A DNA stretch of 64,000 bases, taken from assembly GCA_963742035.1 (NCBI GenBank), contig CAVUKH010000001.1:744001-808000 (forward strand), written 5' to 3'. The position numbers were made by a program, and so were the translations under genes. Positions 17,843-26,258 of this stretch are shown here, piece by piece. The notes under the pieces were generated by a model that was given only the letters and a program-made list of their open reading frames with translations, did no database searches and was not told where the DNA came from. Position 1 is the stretch's first letter; the number at the start of each line of letters is the position of its first letter. Source of the stretch: Bog-473 sp963742035 (GTDB lineage Bacteria > Actinomycetota > Acidimicrobiia > Acidimicrobiales > RAAP-2).

Positions 17843-18158
17843 CGCCGAGACGGACCACCGAACATGAGGTGTGACGTCTTCGAGGATGCCGATCGGGTGA
17901 GCACCCCGGCCCTCGGTTGGGTGGTCGCCCTCCGGGGCTGACCCCGCGTGGTGGGTCCGGGTGAAGGGGACCGGGCTGGAGCGACCGAGCGGCCCACTCG
18001 ATCGGGTGCGCCTCCAGGCGCCGATGCAGGCGGTTCGTGTCCATTCGGCCTCATCGAGCGGGTTTCCTTCCCGCTCGGGAGGAATCTCGCCGATCTGAAG
18101 GATCCCGACATCCACCGCCCCGGCGCCTCCGAACAGAAGACGGAGCGGAGGTGTGGCC
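17843..18158. other. intergenic region without a recognisable gene
   Basis: The 316 bases between the nickel permease and the Tat-substrate gene show no ORF with family similarity. The one clear structure is an 8-bp hairpin at 18055-18077. A good ribosome-binding site for the next gene closes the region. Confidence 0.6.
18055..18077. other. perfect 8-bp hairpin in intergenic region
   Basis: CGAGCGGG, loop TTTCCTT, CCCGCTCG. No T-run follows on the plus strand, so it is not a typical intrinsic terminator. It lies about 80 bases before the Tat-substrate start and could stabilise or attenuate the leader. Confidence 0.4.
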
Positions 18159-18503
18159 ATGAGCGATTTCCCCATGGAGGAGACCGACCAGTCCGACGGC
18201 CGGCGCGGAGGCCTCAGTCGGCGCAGCTTCCTGCACCGGGGTGCGTTCACTGCAGCGGCTGTCGCGGTCGCCGGGAGTGTCCCGGGGTTGTCCGGCCTCG
18301 TCGCCAGCACGGCGCCGGAAGCTCCGGCTGTGGACGCAGGAGCGACGGACGCGGCCGACGACGGTGGTGCTCTGACGGAACCCCTCGTGGCGCAGGTCAA
18401 GGACCTCACCACCGGCGAGATCAGCCTGTTCCAGGGGGAGAGGGAGGTCGTCGTCCGGTCTCCGGCCCTGGCCCGGAGCCTGCTGTCCGCCGCCCAGAAG
18501 TAG
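18159..18503 (+). CDS. small Tat-exported protein of unknown function
   Basis: The 114-residue protein has a twin-arginine signal at LSRRSFLHRG (about residues 21-30), followed by a hydrophobic stretch (AFTAAAVAVAGSVPGLSGLV). The mature part of ~75 residues is acidic then mixed (VAQVKDLTTGEISLFQGERE). GGAGGT six bases before the ATG sets the start; an in-frame GTG lies two codons upstream. It stands 37 bases before the DUF4331 gene, so they are likely cotranscribed and the two proteins may work together outside the cell. Tat export implies folding, possibly with a cofactor, before export. Confidence 0.75.
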   Translation: MSDFPMEETDQSDGRRGGLSRRSFLHRGAFTAAAVAVAGSVPGLSGLVASTAPEAPAVDAGATDAADDGGALTEPLVAQVKDLTTGEISLFQGEREVVVRSPALARSLLSAAQK

Positions 18504-18540
18504 TCCAGCCCATAGCTGCATCAACAAGGAGGAGGAAACC

Positions 18541-20031
18541 ATGTCGTCACACCGAGAAGCACCCGAGATCTCCAAGGACCCGGTGGCGGACAGCACCGAT
18601 GTCTACGCCTTCGTCAGTCCGGATCAGCCAGAGACCGTCACGCTCATTGCGAACTACATCCCGCTCGAGGCACCAGACGGCGGACCGAACTTCTACGAGT
18701 TCGCCGACGACGTCCTCTACGAGATCCACATCGACAACACGGGCGATGGCAACCCGGACATCAGCTACCAATTCCGGTTCACGACGGTGAACAACATTCC
18801 TTCGTCCTTCCTCTACAACGACGGACCGATCACGTCGTTGACACCGCCATCGCCGTCGTCCAACTGGAACCGCCAACAGACCTACACACTCACGCGGGTC
18901 GACAACAACCCGGCCAATCGGTGGAGGAATGCGTCGATTGTCCTCGGCTCGGGACTGCTGTGCCCGCCATGCAACATCGGCCCACTGTCCACGCCGAACT
19001 ACGGGGGACTGGCAAGCGCCGCGGTCCACTCCGTCGCAGCGGGACCGTTCTCCGCCACCGTCTTCGCCGGGCAACGGGCGGAGGGCTTCTACGTCGATCT
19101 GGGCGCCGTCTTCGATCTCGGCGACCTCCGACCCTTCGCGGGGGACCATGCCGGAGGTCCCGTCGCCGGCCTGATGAACGGTATGCCGGGCGTGAACTCG
19201 ACGGCAGATGTCAACGTGCATTCGCTGGCTCTGCAGATTCCCACGAGCGAGCTCACCCGCGCCGCCCCGGCGGGACCAGGTGACCCGGCCGCGGTCATCG
19301 GCGTCTGGACAACGGCCAGCCGCCAGCGGGTCCGGGTCTGGGGCAATTGGTTCAACGGGGGCGATCTGAGGAGCGGACCCTGGACGCAGGTATCGCGACT
19401 GGGCAATCCGTTGGTCAACGAGCTTCTCATCGGCATCGGAGCGAAGGACGTCTGGAACACGCAGCCCCCGACGACCGACGGCAGTGAGTTCTTGAGCTAC
19501 TTCGCGCAGCCGCTGCTTCCTCAGCTGCTGCCGTCCCTGTACCCCGGCGTCTTTCCGAATCTGGCCGCGTACAACGGTGGCTCGCCGAATTCCCGGCCCG
19601 ACATAGAAGCCATCTTCCTGACTGGGATCCCGGCGGGGGTGATCACCCAGGCCCCGACCTTCACCAACTACAGCGGCACAGGCGTCAAGGCGGACATGCT
19701 GCGCCTCAACACGGCGATCCCACCGTCCTCCAGCCCGAACAACCTCGGACTCCTCGGCCTGGATGTGGCCGGGTTCCCCAACGGGCGCCGTGTCGTGGAC
19801 GACGTGGCCACCATTGCACTGCGCGCGGTGGCCGGGGCAACCCTCGGCTACGTCGTGCCGTCGTTCACCGCGGACGGGGCGGCCGGGCAGGTCGACTTCG
19901 GGCTCACCAACGGGGGTACCGATCTGTCGGCAAACGGAACGCAGCACTATCTGAGTGCCTTCCCCTACCTGGGCGTGCCCTACAGCGGATTCTCGAACCC
20001 CTCGGCGACGCCCGTGTCGGTGGCACCGTAG
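18541..20031 (+). CDS. DUF4331 domain-containing protein
   Basis: The 496-residue protein begins MSSHREAPEISKDPVADSTDVYAF, the typical start of DUF4331, and continues with repeated beta-rich blocks. The sequence lacks a signal peptide. A strong AGGAGGAGG ribosome-binding site precedes the ATG. DUF4331 has no settled function; members are large, often secreted or periplasmic, beta-sandwich-like proteins. The Tat-signal protein directly upstream could carry this one out as a partner (hitchhiker export), which would explain the missing signal; this is inference. A 110-residue protein follows two bases after the stop. Confidence 0.88.
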   Translation: MSSHREAPEISKDPVADSTDVYAFVSPDQPETVTLIANYIPLEAPDGGPNFYEFADDVLYEIHIDNTGDGNPDISYQFRFTTVNNIPSSFLYNDGPITSLTPPSPSSNWNRQQTYTLTRVDNNPANRWRNASIVLGSGLLCPPCNIGPLSTPNYGGLASAAVHSVAAGPFSATVFAGQRAEGFYVDLGAVFDLGDLRPFAGDHAGGPVAGLMNGMPGVNSTADVNVHSLALQIPTSELTRAAPAGPGDPAAVIGVWTTASRQRVRVWGNWFNGGDLRSGPWTQVSRLGNPLVNELLIGIGAKDVWNTQPPTTDGSEFLSYFAQPLLPQLLPSLYPGVFPNLAAYNGGSPNSRPDIEAIFLTGIPAGVITQAPTFTNYSGTGVKADMLRLNTAIPPSSSPNNLGLLGLDVAGFPNGRRVVDDVATIALRAVAGATLGYVVPSFTADGAAGQVDFGLTNGGTDLSANGTQHYLSAFPYLGVPYSGFSNPSATPVSVAP

Positions 20032-20033
20032 CC

Positions 20034-20366
20034 ATGGACCACAACATGGGGACCAGCGAAATGGGATCCGTCGTGCTCGACATCGGCGGAGAGCGGGGCG
20101 CCGCCATTGTGCACGCGCCACCCAGTCTCGACGGCTTCGAGATCGAGATCCGCCGCCGGGGCACAGCGTGGGACGGCACGCACGTCGCGGTACGGCCGCG
20201 GCGGATCCCTGATGGCGTGGTGTACGCCGCCCTCTTCCCGGAATTGGCGCAGGGGGAATACGAGGTCCGCGTCCGCGGGGATGCGCCACACGGCCCCGCG
20301 ACCACCGTCGCCATTCGCGGCGGGCGGGTGAGTCAGGCGCACCTCCCTTCGACCGCAGCGTCCTAG
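20034..20366 (+). CDS. conserved small actinobacterial protein of unknown function
   Basis: This 110-residue soluble protein contains GSVVLDIGGERGAAIVHAPP and repeated beta-strand-like segments, ending in a short Ala/Ser tail. I recall similar small proteins in many actinobacteria, sometimes labelled phospholipase without good reason; no catalytic motif is visible. It starts two bases after the DUF4331 stop, so it shares that operon. A beta-sandwich binding role is possible but unproven. Confidence 0.65.
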   Translation: MDHNMGTSEMGSVVLDIGGERGAAIVHAPPSLDGFEIEIRRRGTAWDGTHVAVRPRRIPDGVVYAALFPELAQGEYEVRVRGDAPHGPATTVAIRGGRVSQAHLPSTAAS

Positions 20367-20425
20367 CCGTCACCTCACAGCGATGACCTCCGTCGAGCGG
20401 CTGAGCCGGTCGATAGGGTGTCGAG

Positions 20426-20899
20426 ATGGCTCACGAAACAAGCACGGGATCGTCTCCGATCATCGAAGGCCTGATGAACGGCCTGCGAGAGATCCTCCCC
20501 GAAGACAGGCAATCCACGCTCTCCGCGTACGCGGAACGGGCCGTGGACGCCAAGCCTCGCGGCGATCTCCACCGCGCCCTCCACTGCCTCCACTGGGCGA
20601 TCGAGGTGACGGAGCAGCCCAAACATTCCCATCTCTCGGGTGTGGCCGTACGGTTGAAAGAGACCTACAAGGCGTGGCAGGACATCGTGCTCGGAGCCGA
20701 ATTCGGCTCGGACGTGAAGATGGGTACCGGCAATCCGGCCCAGGAGATCAAGGGAGATCAAAAGGTCGGACCGGGGGAGGACATTGAGCTCCTCTGGGTG
20801 GGGGAGGCGGTTGCCGTCGCCAAGAGCGCAGCCGAGAGGTCAGGGTGGGACTCGGTCCCATGGGAAAGCCTGCTGCAGGAAGTGCTCGAGATTTCGTAG
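20426..20899 (+). CDS. hypothetical protein
   Basis: This is a 157-residue, mostly helical protein with no signal peptide or membrane segment. Recognisable stretches are LMNGLREILPEDRQSTLSAY and LHRALHCLHWAIEV. I do not recognise a family. It sits between the DUF4331 operon (59 bases upstream) and the acetolactate decarboxylase gene (33 bases downstream) on the same strand. Codon use looks like its neighbours, so it is probably a real gene. Confidence 0.6.
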   Translation: MAHETSTGSSPIIEGLMNGLREILPEDRQSTLSAYAERAVDAKPRGDLHRALHCLHWAIEVTEQPKHSHLSGVAVRLKETYKAWQDIVLGAEFGSDVKMGTGNPAQEIKGDQKVGPGEDIELLWVGEAVAVAKSAAERSGWDSVPWESLLQEVLEIS

Positions 20900-20932
20900 G
20901 GATGGTGCAGTGTCCTTCATGGTGGCCCCGTC

Positions 20933-21763
20933 GTGCACGCTGCGGTGAGTAAGCCAACGCAGCCCACTTCGCTGGCGACGCCGGGACGCTTCCGGCAGTG
21001 GGTGGGAACGATGCTTGCCCATCGGCAAGGTCACGGTGTGCATCACGACGCGGCACGCGCCCACGCCTTGTACCAGACGTCCACCATGTCGGCTCTTCTC
21101 GACGGGATTTACGACGGCAACGTGACCATTGCAGAATTGCTCGATCATGGAGACTTCGGACTGGGCACTTTCAACCATCTGGACGGGGAGATGGTCATCA
21201 ATGCCGGCGTGTGCTTCCACCTCTTCTCGAATGGTGAGGCGCGGGTGGCGCGCCCAGACGAGCTGACCCCCTTCGCGGCAGTGACGTGGTTCCAACCCGA
21301 CCTCACGATCGATCTGCTCACGGCGACCACTCGTACCGACCTGCTGGCGCAGGTGGACCAACGCCTCTCGAGCGAGAACCTGTTCCACGCCATCCGCGTC
21401 AGCGGGTCGTTCTCGACCGTCTCCACCCGGATCGCCTCCCGACAGGAGGCTCCCTACCCTCCGCTCACCGAAGCGACGGACTCCGAATCTCAACAGACGT
21501 ACGCCGACCTCAGGGGCGTTGTCCTCGGATTTCGCGCCCCGGACTACGAGCAGGGCGTCGCCGTGGCCGGGTATCACCTGCACTTCCTCAGCGACGACGG
21601 TACGGGGGGCGGGCACATCCTCGACTTCGTCGCCGAGGAGGGCCTGGTCGAGATCTCGACGCTGTCCGAGATCCATCTCAGCCTCCCGACATCCGGACCG
21701 TTCCTCACCGCCGACCTGCAGGCGAAGGACCTGGACGCGGCTGTCCGCAAGAGTGAAAGCTGA
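20933..21763 (+). CDS. budA: alpha-acetolactate decarboxylase
   Basis: This 276-residue enzyme converts 2-acetolactate to acetoin and CO2. Family motifs are clear: LYQTSTMSALLDGIYDG, FGLGTFNHLDGEM and the zinc site YHLHFLSDDGTGGGHILD, with two His in HLH and a third in GGHIL. The conserved Arg in VSTRIASRQEAPYPP also aligns. A ~30-residue extension precedes the usual start (GTG used). No acetolactate synthase or butanediol dehydrogenase is adjacent, so acetolactate probably comes from branched-chain amino-acid synthesis. Confidence 0.9.
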   Translation: MHAAVSKPTQPTSLATPGRFRQWVGTMLAHRQGHGVHHDAARAHALYQTSTMSALLDGIYDGNVTIAELLDHGDFGLGTFNHLDGEMVINAGVCFHLFSNGEARVARPDELTPFAAVTWFQPDLTIDLLTATTRTDLLAQVDQRLSSENLFHAIRVSGSFSTVSTRIASRQEAPYPPLTEATDSESQQTYADLRGVVLGFRAPDYEQGVAVAGYHLHFLSDDGTGGGHILDFVAEEGLVEISTLSEIHLSLPTSGPFLTADLQAKDLDAAVRKSES

Positions 21764-22104
21764 CGCAGGCAGTCATCGTGTGAGCGGTGTTCCATGCGGC
21801 CAGATCAGCCGCCATCGGAAGGCAGGGCGGGCGGCGGGGTCGTGGCGCGGGCCCGATGAGGGCGTCGTCACCGTGGCACCGCTCGTCAACGACGAGGTCT
21901 GTTACGTTCCGGCTTCAATGTGGTGCGTCCACAGCACCTCGACGCTCTCGTTGGGCCGGACGTGACCCCGGCCGTTCCTTGAGGGAGTCCTCCCGACATG
22001 AGTGCAGACTCCAGGCCAGCCGCCTTGCGCTCGAGGCCGGTGGGGGCGTCGACTGAATCTGTCCCGACCCCCTGCTCTGGTGCCGCGACCTACGATGCGA
22101 GGCG
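21764..22104. other. intergenic region without a recognisable gene
   Basis: I see no convincing coding sequence in these 341 bases; the short frames are Arg/Pro-rich and lack similarity. No strong terminator or repeat was found. The last bases hold a GAGG ribosome-binding site for the next small membrane protein. Confidence 0.5.
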
Positions 22105-22374
22105 ATGCACCGCTGGCTCTCTCCGCGTGCCCTGCTCCTGCACCTGGAATTCTGGCTCATCGTCGCCGGCTGCGCCGTCGCGACCTGGTGGCAGGCGCAC
22201 AGAGCGCTCGCCGGCAACGGCCTCAGCTGGTTCTACACGTTCGAGTGGCCGGTTCTCGCCGGCATCGCCATAGCCGCCTGGTGGCATCTCATTCACGAGG
22301 ATCCAGAGGAACGGGCCGCCCGTCGGCGCGAACGCGCCAAGGGCGACCCGGCCCACCGTCAGGCTGAGTGGTAG
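22105..22374 (+). CDS. small two-helix membrane protein
   Basis: The 89-residue protein has two hydrophobic helices (LLLHLEFWLIVAGCAVATWW and WPVLAGIAIAAWWHLI) and a charged C-terminus (RAARRRERAKGDP) likely on the cytoplasmic side. GAGG lies shortly before the ATG. The family is unknown. It is first in the plus-strand run leading to TlpA-like and Sco-like genes and faces the oxidase cluster, so a role in oxidase assembly or the respiratory membrane is possible. Confidence 0.6.
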   Translation: MHRWLSPRALLLHLEFWLIVAGCAVATWWQAHRALAGNGLSWFYTFEWPVLAGIAIAAWWHLIHEDPEERAARRRERAKGDPAHRQAEW

Positions 22375-22498
22375 CACCCGGAGGGAGATCACGTGATCGG
22401 AGGCCGGCGGCACCCGACCCTGGTGGGCGGAATCGGGCTGACTAGCCTGACCGTGTGCTTTTGGGGGGACCACCAATAGTCGGGGGCAGGTCAGGACG

Positions 22499-23119
22499 AT
22501 GACGCTGCCCGGTGTCGCCGAGCACCCGAAGCGCTCGCAGGACCGTCTCTTCAAGTGGGTTGCCGCCGTCGGGGCCGCCTGCCTGATCGGTTTCGTGGTC
22601 TTCGTGGTCACCCGCGGCTCCCCACACCCGGTGAGCGTCGGTTCTGCCGCTCTGGAATCTCCGCCGCCACCGGTCCTCCGAGCCGGCACGACGGCCCCGG
22701 CGTTCTCGCTCCCGGCGCTCCAGGGTGGCAGTCTCCAGGGGAGCGGTCCCGTCGCCCTGTCGGACTTCCAGGGGAAGCCCGTGCTCGTCAACTTCTTCGC
22801 CTCATGGTGCCGCGACTGCCGGGCCGAACTCCATGCGATGGCTCAAGTCGCCCGGGCCACCTCAGGGCGTCTCAGCGTCTTGGGAGTGGACTCCAATGAG
22901 ACCTCCACTGTGCGAGCGCGACAGCTGCTCGCCGCCGCTGGAGCCACCTATCCCGTAGCCCTCGACGCGCAGGCGAAGGTGGCGTCGCAGTACCTCGTTC
23001 AGGCGCTTCCGGTGACCTACTTCCTCAACGCATCGGGCCGGGTGATCGGAACCGCGCTGGGTCCCCAGAGTCTCAGCTCCTTAAAGCACTGGGTATCCCA
23101 ACTCGGGGTGGCCGGATGA
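22499..23119 (+). CDS. TlpA/ResA-like membrane-anchored thioredoxin-fold protein
   Basis: The 206-residue protein has an N-terminal anchor helix (residues ~20-38) and a thioredoxin fold outside the membrane. The active site is WCRDC (Cys104, Cys107), followed by VLGVDSNET and the cis-Pro loop LPVTYFLN. Such proteins reduce cysteine pairs in apocytochromes, Sco or CuA subunits. Its stop overlaps the ATG of the Sco-like gene by four bases, which strongly suggests that it keeps the Sco or subunit II cysteines reduced for copper loading. Confidence 0.88.
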   Translation: MTLPGVAEHPKRSQDRLFKWVAAVGAACLIGFVVFVVTRGSPHPVSVGSAALESPPPPVLRAGTTAPAFSLPALQGGSLQGSGPVALSDFQGKPVLVNFFASWCRDCRAELHAMAQVARATSGRLSVLGVDSNETSTVRARQLLAAAGATYPVALDAQAKVASQYLVQALPVTYFLNASGRVIGTALGPQSLSSLKHWVSQLGVAG

Positions 23120-23997
23120 GCGGGACGAGCGAGGCCGAGGCGGGCAGCGCCCCATCGCCCCCGGCGGGGTTGGCGGGGTCGACTCCGGCCCCCGCGCCGA
23201 TCGACAGGTCGGCGGCGCTGGCCGAGGGTGCGCCGGGAATCCCGCTCAAATTCGTCTACTGGGGCCTCGGGGTGGTACTGGTCTTGAGCCTGGGTGGCCT
23301 CATCGGCGAGCACCTGTTCTCGGCATCGGGTCTCAACCCGGTGCCGACGACGACGCCACAGCCGCCCACGACGCGATCCGTGACCTCACCCACCGTCCCG
23401 TCGTCGGCCGGCTCTCTCCAGGCGCCGCTCGGTTCGTTCATGGGGCTCACTACGGTCGCGCCGCGCCCGGCCCCCGCCTTCACTCTGACCGACCAGAACG
23501 GGCAGCCGACCTCCGTCCCCGTGCAGCCCCCGCGCGTCGTGGTGCTCTCCTTCTTCGATGCGCCGTGCAACGACATCTGTCCCGTTGTGGCGGCTGAGAT
23601 CGAACAGGCGGATGCAGACCTGGGCGCCCAAGCAGCGGACGTGGAGTTCGTGACGGTCAATACTGATCCGAACGCGCTGGCGCAATCGGACGAGGCGCCC
23701 GTGCCGCGCACGACGCGGCTCGGCACGCTGCCCAACTGGCACATGGTCACCGGCCCACTGCGCTCGCTCGACGCCGTTTGGAAGGCCTACGGGGTGTCGA
23801 TCTCCGTGCAGCAGAAGACCGGCGTGGAAGCCCACAACGAAGTGATGGAATTCATCGACGCGCGGGGGGACCTGCGTGACAGGGCGACGCCCTTCGCTGA
23901 CGAGAGCAAGAGCGGTTCCTACAGCTTGTCGCCCGCCGCCGTCACCCGTTGGGCCCAGGGGATCGCAACGTATGCCGGGCGGCTGGTCACACCATGA
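23116..23997 (+). CDS. Sco1/SenC-like copper chaperone
   Basis: The 293-residue protein has one anchor helix (~44-64), a Pro/Thr linker and a Sco domain. Copper ligands are visible: Cys151 and Cys155 in CNDIC, and His240 in EAHNEVMEFID. Sco proteins deliver copper to the CuA site of oxidase subunit II. It sits between the TlpA-like gene and an unknown membrane-anchored gene with ATGA overlaps on both sides, opposite the oxidase genes. A second Sco domain lies at 32.3 kb in a fusion protein. Confidence 0.87.
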   Translation: MSGTSEAEAGSAPSPPAGLAGSTPAPAPIDRSAALAEGAPGIPLKFVYWGLGVVLVLSLGGLIGEHLFSASGLNPVPTTTPQPPTTRSVTSPTVPSSAGSLQAPLGSFMGLTTVAPRPAPAFTLTDQNGQPTSVPVQPPRVVVLSFFDAPCNDICPVVAAEIEQADADLGAQAADVEFVTVNTDPNALAQSDEAPVPRTTRLGTLPNWHMVTGPLRSLDAVWKAYGVSISVQQKTGVEAHNEVMEFIDARGDLRDRATPFADESKSGSYSLSPAAVTRWAQGIATYAGRLVTP

Positions 23998-24617
23998 GTG
24001 AGCCGAGCGCGTCCCCGAAGAAGGCACCCATCTGGGAGCGCCGGCGCGGCCTGCTCATCGGCCTCGCGGTCGCGGCGATCGTCGTCATCACCGTCCTGAG
24101 CGACCTGCCCGTCAGCACTTCGAGAGCCAGCGATATCGGCGCTGAGCGCAGCGTCATGAGCGAGGTGAACACCGACCTCGCGCCCTGCGCCTATGCCGTC
24201 CGCCAGGCCATCAAGCTCTGGGACCTGCAGGCGACCCATCAGCTCACGCCGGCCGAACGTTCTCCCACGCCCGGACTGCTCGGCGACGACCAGTCGGCCT
24301 GTTCCTTCACCAACGAAGATATCTTCGACCTGTCCAACGTGCAGGTGCCGCAGACGACCGCGGGCAAGCAGCTGGGTCAAATGGTGGCGACCGCAACGCT
24401 CTGGACGACCTCAGACGCCCTGCGGGCGATAGAGGACGTGCAGACGCTCATGAACGACCCCGGCGACGCAGCCGCGCTGCACAGCCTTTCGACCGCGGAG
24501 TCCCAACTGTCGGTGGATCGTGCCAGCGCGCTCCGACATGAGGAGGCAGCGGACCGGGCTCTCGACACCCTCCTGCCCCCCGTTGACCTCCCCGTGGCAG
24601 CCAGCCCCTCCGGCTGA
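23994..24617 (+). CDS. membrane-anchored protein of unknown function
   Basis: The 207-residue protein has one N-terminal helix (GLLIGLAVAAIVVITVL) and a helical extracytoplasmic part with two Cys (PCAYAV and SACSFT). The start is the ATG overlapping the Sco stop (ATGA). I do not recognise the family. Tight coupling to TlpA-like and Sco-like genes suggests a part in oxidase maturation or electron transfer. It is convergent with the CtaG-like gene, 11 bases apart. Confidence 0.65.
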   Translation: MSEPSASPKKAPIWERRRGLLIGLAVAAIVVITVLSDLPVSTSRASDIGAERSVMSEVNTDLAPCAYAVRQAIKLWDLQATHQLTPAERSPTPGLLGDDQSACSFTNEDIFDLSNVQVPQTTAGKQLGQMVATATLWTTSDALRAIEDVQTLMNDPGDAAALHSLSTAESQLSVDRASALRHEEAADRALDTLLPPVDLPVAASPSG

Positions 24618-24628
24618 TCCCCCTCGCT

Positions 24629-25441
24629 TCAAGGGCTCGAGGTGCCACCGTCCTGCCGACCGGTCAGCGGCGGTGTGCCGCGCCGCCGTTCGGCCCGCTC
24701 CAGCGCCAGCAACTCGGCATCGGGATCCTCGTCGGTCCGGAGCCACATCATGGCGTTCCAGAAGATGACGGGCACGAAGGATGCCGCGGCCACGAACCAG
24801 AGGACGGCGGAGGCGACCTGCTGGTCCGCAGCCGCGCTGAGGCCACCCGGCGCGTGCTGGAAGTTCGGGTAGAACGCGTGGTTGGACAGCCCCAGGACGT
24901 AGGCGAGGACCCAGAAAGCCCACATGGCCAGGGCGGCGAGGACCGCTCTGCGTAAGTAGCCCGAGCGTGGCACGAGGGGGGGTGAGGGCACGAGCTCGAG
25001 CCAAAGACCCAGGCCGAAGGCCAGCAGGGTCACGCCCTCCAGTGGTATCAGCCAGCCGTGCTCGGAGACGTCCGCCACCGCCCCCGGTGCGTGCCAGGCG
25101 ACCACGACGCCCAGGTCGGCGGCGATGAAGGCGAGGGACCAGGGGAGCTCCCGGTGCCGAAGCCGCCGGTCGGCGGCCCGATCGGCGAGGCGCGGCGGAT
25201 CGGTCTCGCTGACCCTCGTCAGTCCCAGGTGTCGCCACGGGGCGCCGATGGCGATCAGAGCCGGTAGGACGACCGCGAGGAGGGAGAATTGCAGCGCCTC
25301 GCCGTACTCGAAATGGCGGGCCGTGCCCGAGAGTGGTGGGACGAGGCACGCCAGCACCACCACGACTGCGGCTAGCAGGCACCAGCCCCGCCACGGTGCG
25401 GTCAGCTTGTGGGGCCACCCGCCGGCAGCCCCATCGGTCAT
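24629..25441 (-). CDS. CtaG-like (caa3_CtaG family) membrane protein, copy 2
   Basis: The protein has 270 residues with about seven helices. The pattern LPALIAIGAPWRHLGL with VVVAWHAPGAV and a helix-rich C-terminal half matches the caa3-type CtaG oxidase-assembly family (distinct from Cox11), as does the copy at 30.2 kb. The start is the ATG at 25441 (MTDGAAGG), which overlaps the stop of the 36-residue peptide gene as ATGA. Last gene of the minus-strand oxidase operon. Having two divergent CtaG-like proteins in one operon is notable. Confidence 0.75.
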   Translation of the reverse strand: MTDGAAGGWPHKLTAPWRGWCLLAAVVVVLACLVPPLSGTARHFEYGEALQFSLLAVVLPALIAIGAPWRHLGLTRVSETDPPRLADRAADRRLRHRELPWSLAFIAADLGVVVAWHAPGAVADVSEHGWLIPLEGVTLLAFGLGLWLELVPSPPLVPRSGYLRRAVLAALAMWAFWVLAYVLGLSNHAFYPNFQHAPGGLSAAADQQVASAVLWFVAAASFVPVIFWNAMMWLRTDEDPDAELLALERAERRRGTPPLTGRQDGGTSSP

Positions 25442-25548
25442 CGCGTCGGTCGGCGCTGGAAAAAACCCCAGAGGATCACGACGCAAAGGACGCCGATGGG
25501 GATGGCGAATGTCAACGCTTGGGTTGCTGCCACATCGGCCGTGATCAC
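25438..25548 (-). CDS. 36-residue single-helix membrane peptide in oxidase operon
   Basis: GTG start, 36 codons, TGA overlapping the next ATG. The peptide has a short polar N-terminus, one hydrophobic helix (ALTFAIPIGVLCVVILWGFF) and a basic end (QRRPTR). GAGGTGA lies about five bases before the GTG. The stop/start overlap and tight packing between subunit III and CtaG-like genes argue that it is real. It may be a tiny structural oxidase subunit, like subunit IV peptides of aa3 oxidases or the CcoQ/CydX type; this is inference. Confidence 0.6.
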   Translation of the reverse strand: MITADVAATQALTFAIPIGVLCVVILWGFFQRRPTR

Positions 25549-25566
25549 AGGGTCACCTCTTCAGCC

Positions 25567-26244
25567 TCAAACCACATAGAAGAGTAGCCAAAAGAACAGG
25601 GAGACGAGGGCGATGAAGCCCCAGAAGTAGGTGCAGCCGTTGAGGTTGGCCCGGAACAGACGTGCCACGGGCAGCGTCGAACTCGGGGCCCCCCCATCCT
25701 GGGCGATGGCCCTGCGCAGCCGGATCTCCCTGGCCAGGATCGTCTCGATCCAATAGGTCCCGCAGAGCACCACGGCGATGTTCATGGCGGCCCAGCCGAT
25801 GAAGCAGGAGGCATATGCACTCGATCCCGGGAAGAAGGGAAGGGTGGTGAGCTGCCAGATCTGAAGCCCCACGACGAGCAACCCGCCGAGGACGGAGGTC
25901 CAGCCCGCCACCTGCCAGTCCAGGGTCTGGTTCTCGCGGAATCGCCGCTCGCCGAACTGGACGAGGAGGGCGGCGCCCACAGTGATGGCGAAGATGGCGG
26001 CACCGGTCGCGGTAGGCGCTGTGACCCCCTTGGGGCGCCACAGGTTCTCGTCATTGGCCGAGCGGAGGTAGAAGTACGCGAACGCAAGGGCAGCAAAGGC
26101 GAAGGCCCAGATGCCGATGAGGAGCCGGCCACCCGTCCACAGAGCGCCTTCCTGGGCGCGCAGCTCGAAGGCGATCTCCTCCGGAGTTTCTTGGAGCTGG
26201 ACGAAGCTCTCGAATTTCTGATTGTCGATCGCGTTCTGTTCCAT
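25567..26244 (-). CDS. ctaE: heme-copper oxidase subunit III-like protein
   Basis: The 225-residue protein has five predicted helices (for example GGRLLIGIWAFAFAALAFAYFY and the C-terminal WGFIALVSLFFWLLFYVV). This fits the five-helix form of subunit III lacking the first two helices. It directly follows subunit I; the alternative GTG at 26262 overlaps the subunit I stop as GTGA. Subunit III stabilises the oxidase and aids proton uptake. The identity relies on position, helix count and general resemblance. Confidence 0.8.
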   Translation of the reverse strand: MEQNAIDNQKFESFVQLQETPEEIAFELRAQEGALWTGGRLLIGIWAFAFAALAFAYFYLRSANDENLWRPKGVTAPTATGAAIFAITVGAALLVQFGERRFRENQTLDWQVAGWTSVLGGLLVVGLQIWQLTTLPFFPGSSAYASCFIGWAAMNIAVVLCGTYWIETILAREIRLRRAIAQDGGAPSSTLPVARLFRANLNGCTYFWGFIALVSLFFWLLFYVV

Positions 26245-26258
26245 GTCTCTCTCTGCCC

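Noticed and set aside
18547..20373. 608-codon open frame opposite the DUF4331 gene
   Set aside because: Arg/Gly-rich, no ribosome-binding site or domain; the plus-strand DUF4331 frame has clear family similarity.
21787..22056. Small plus-strand frame in the gap after the acetolactate decarboxylase gene
   Set aside because: Arg/Gly-rich, no ribosome-binding site, no similarity.
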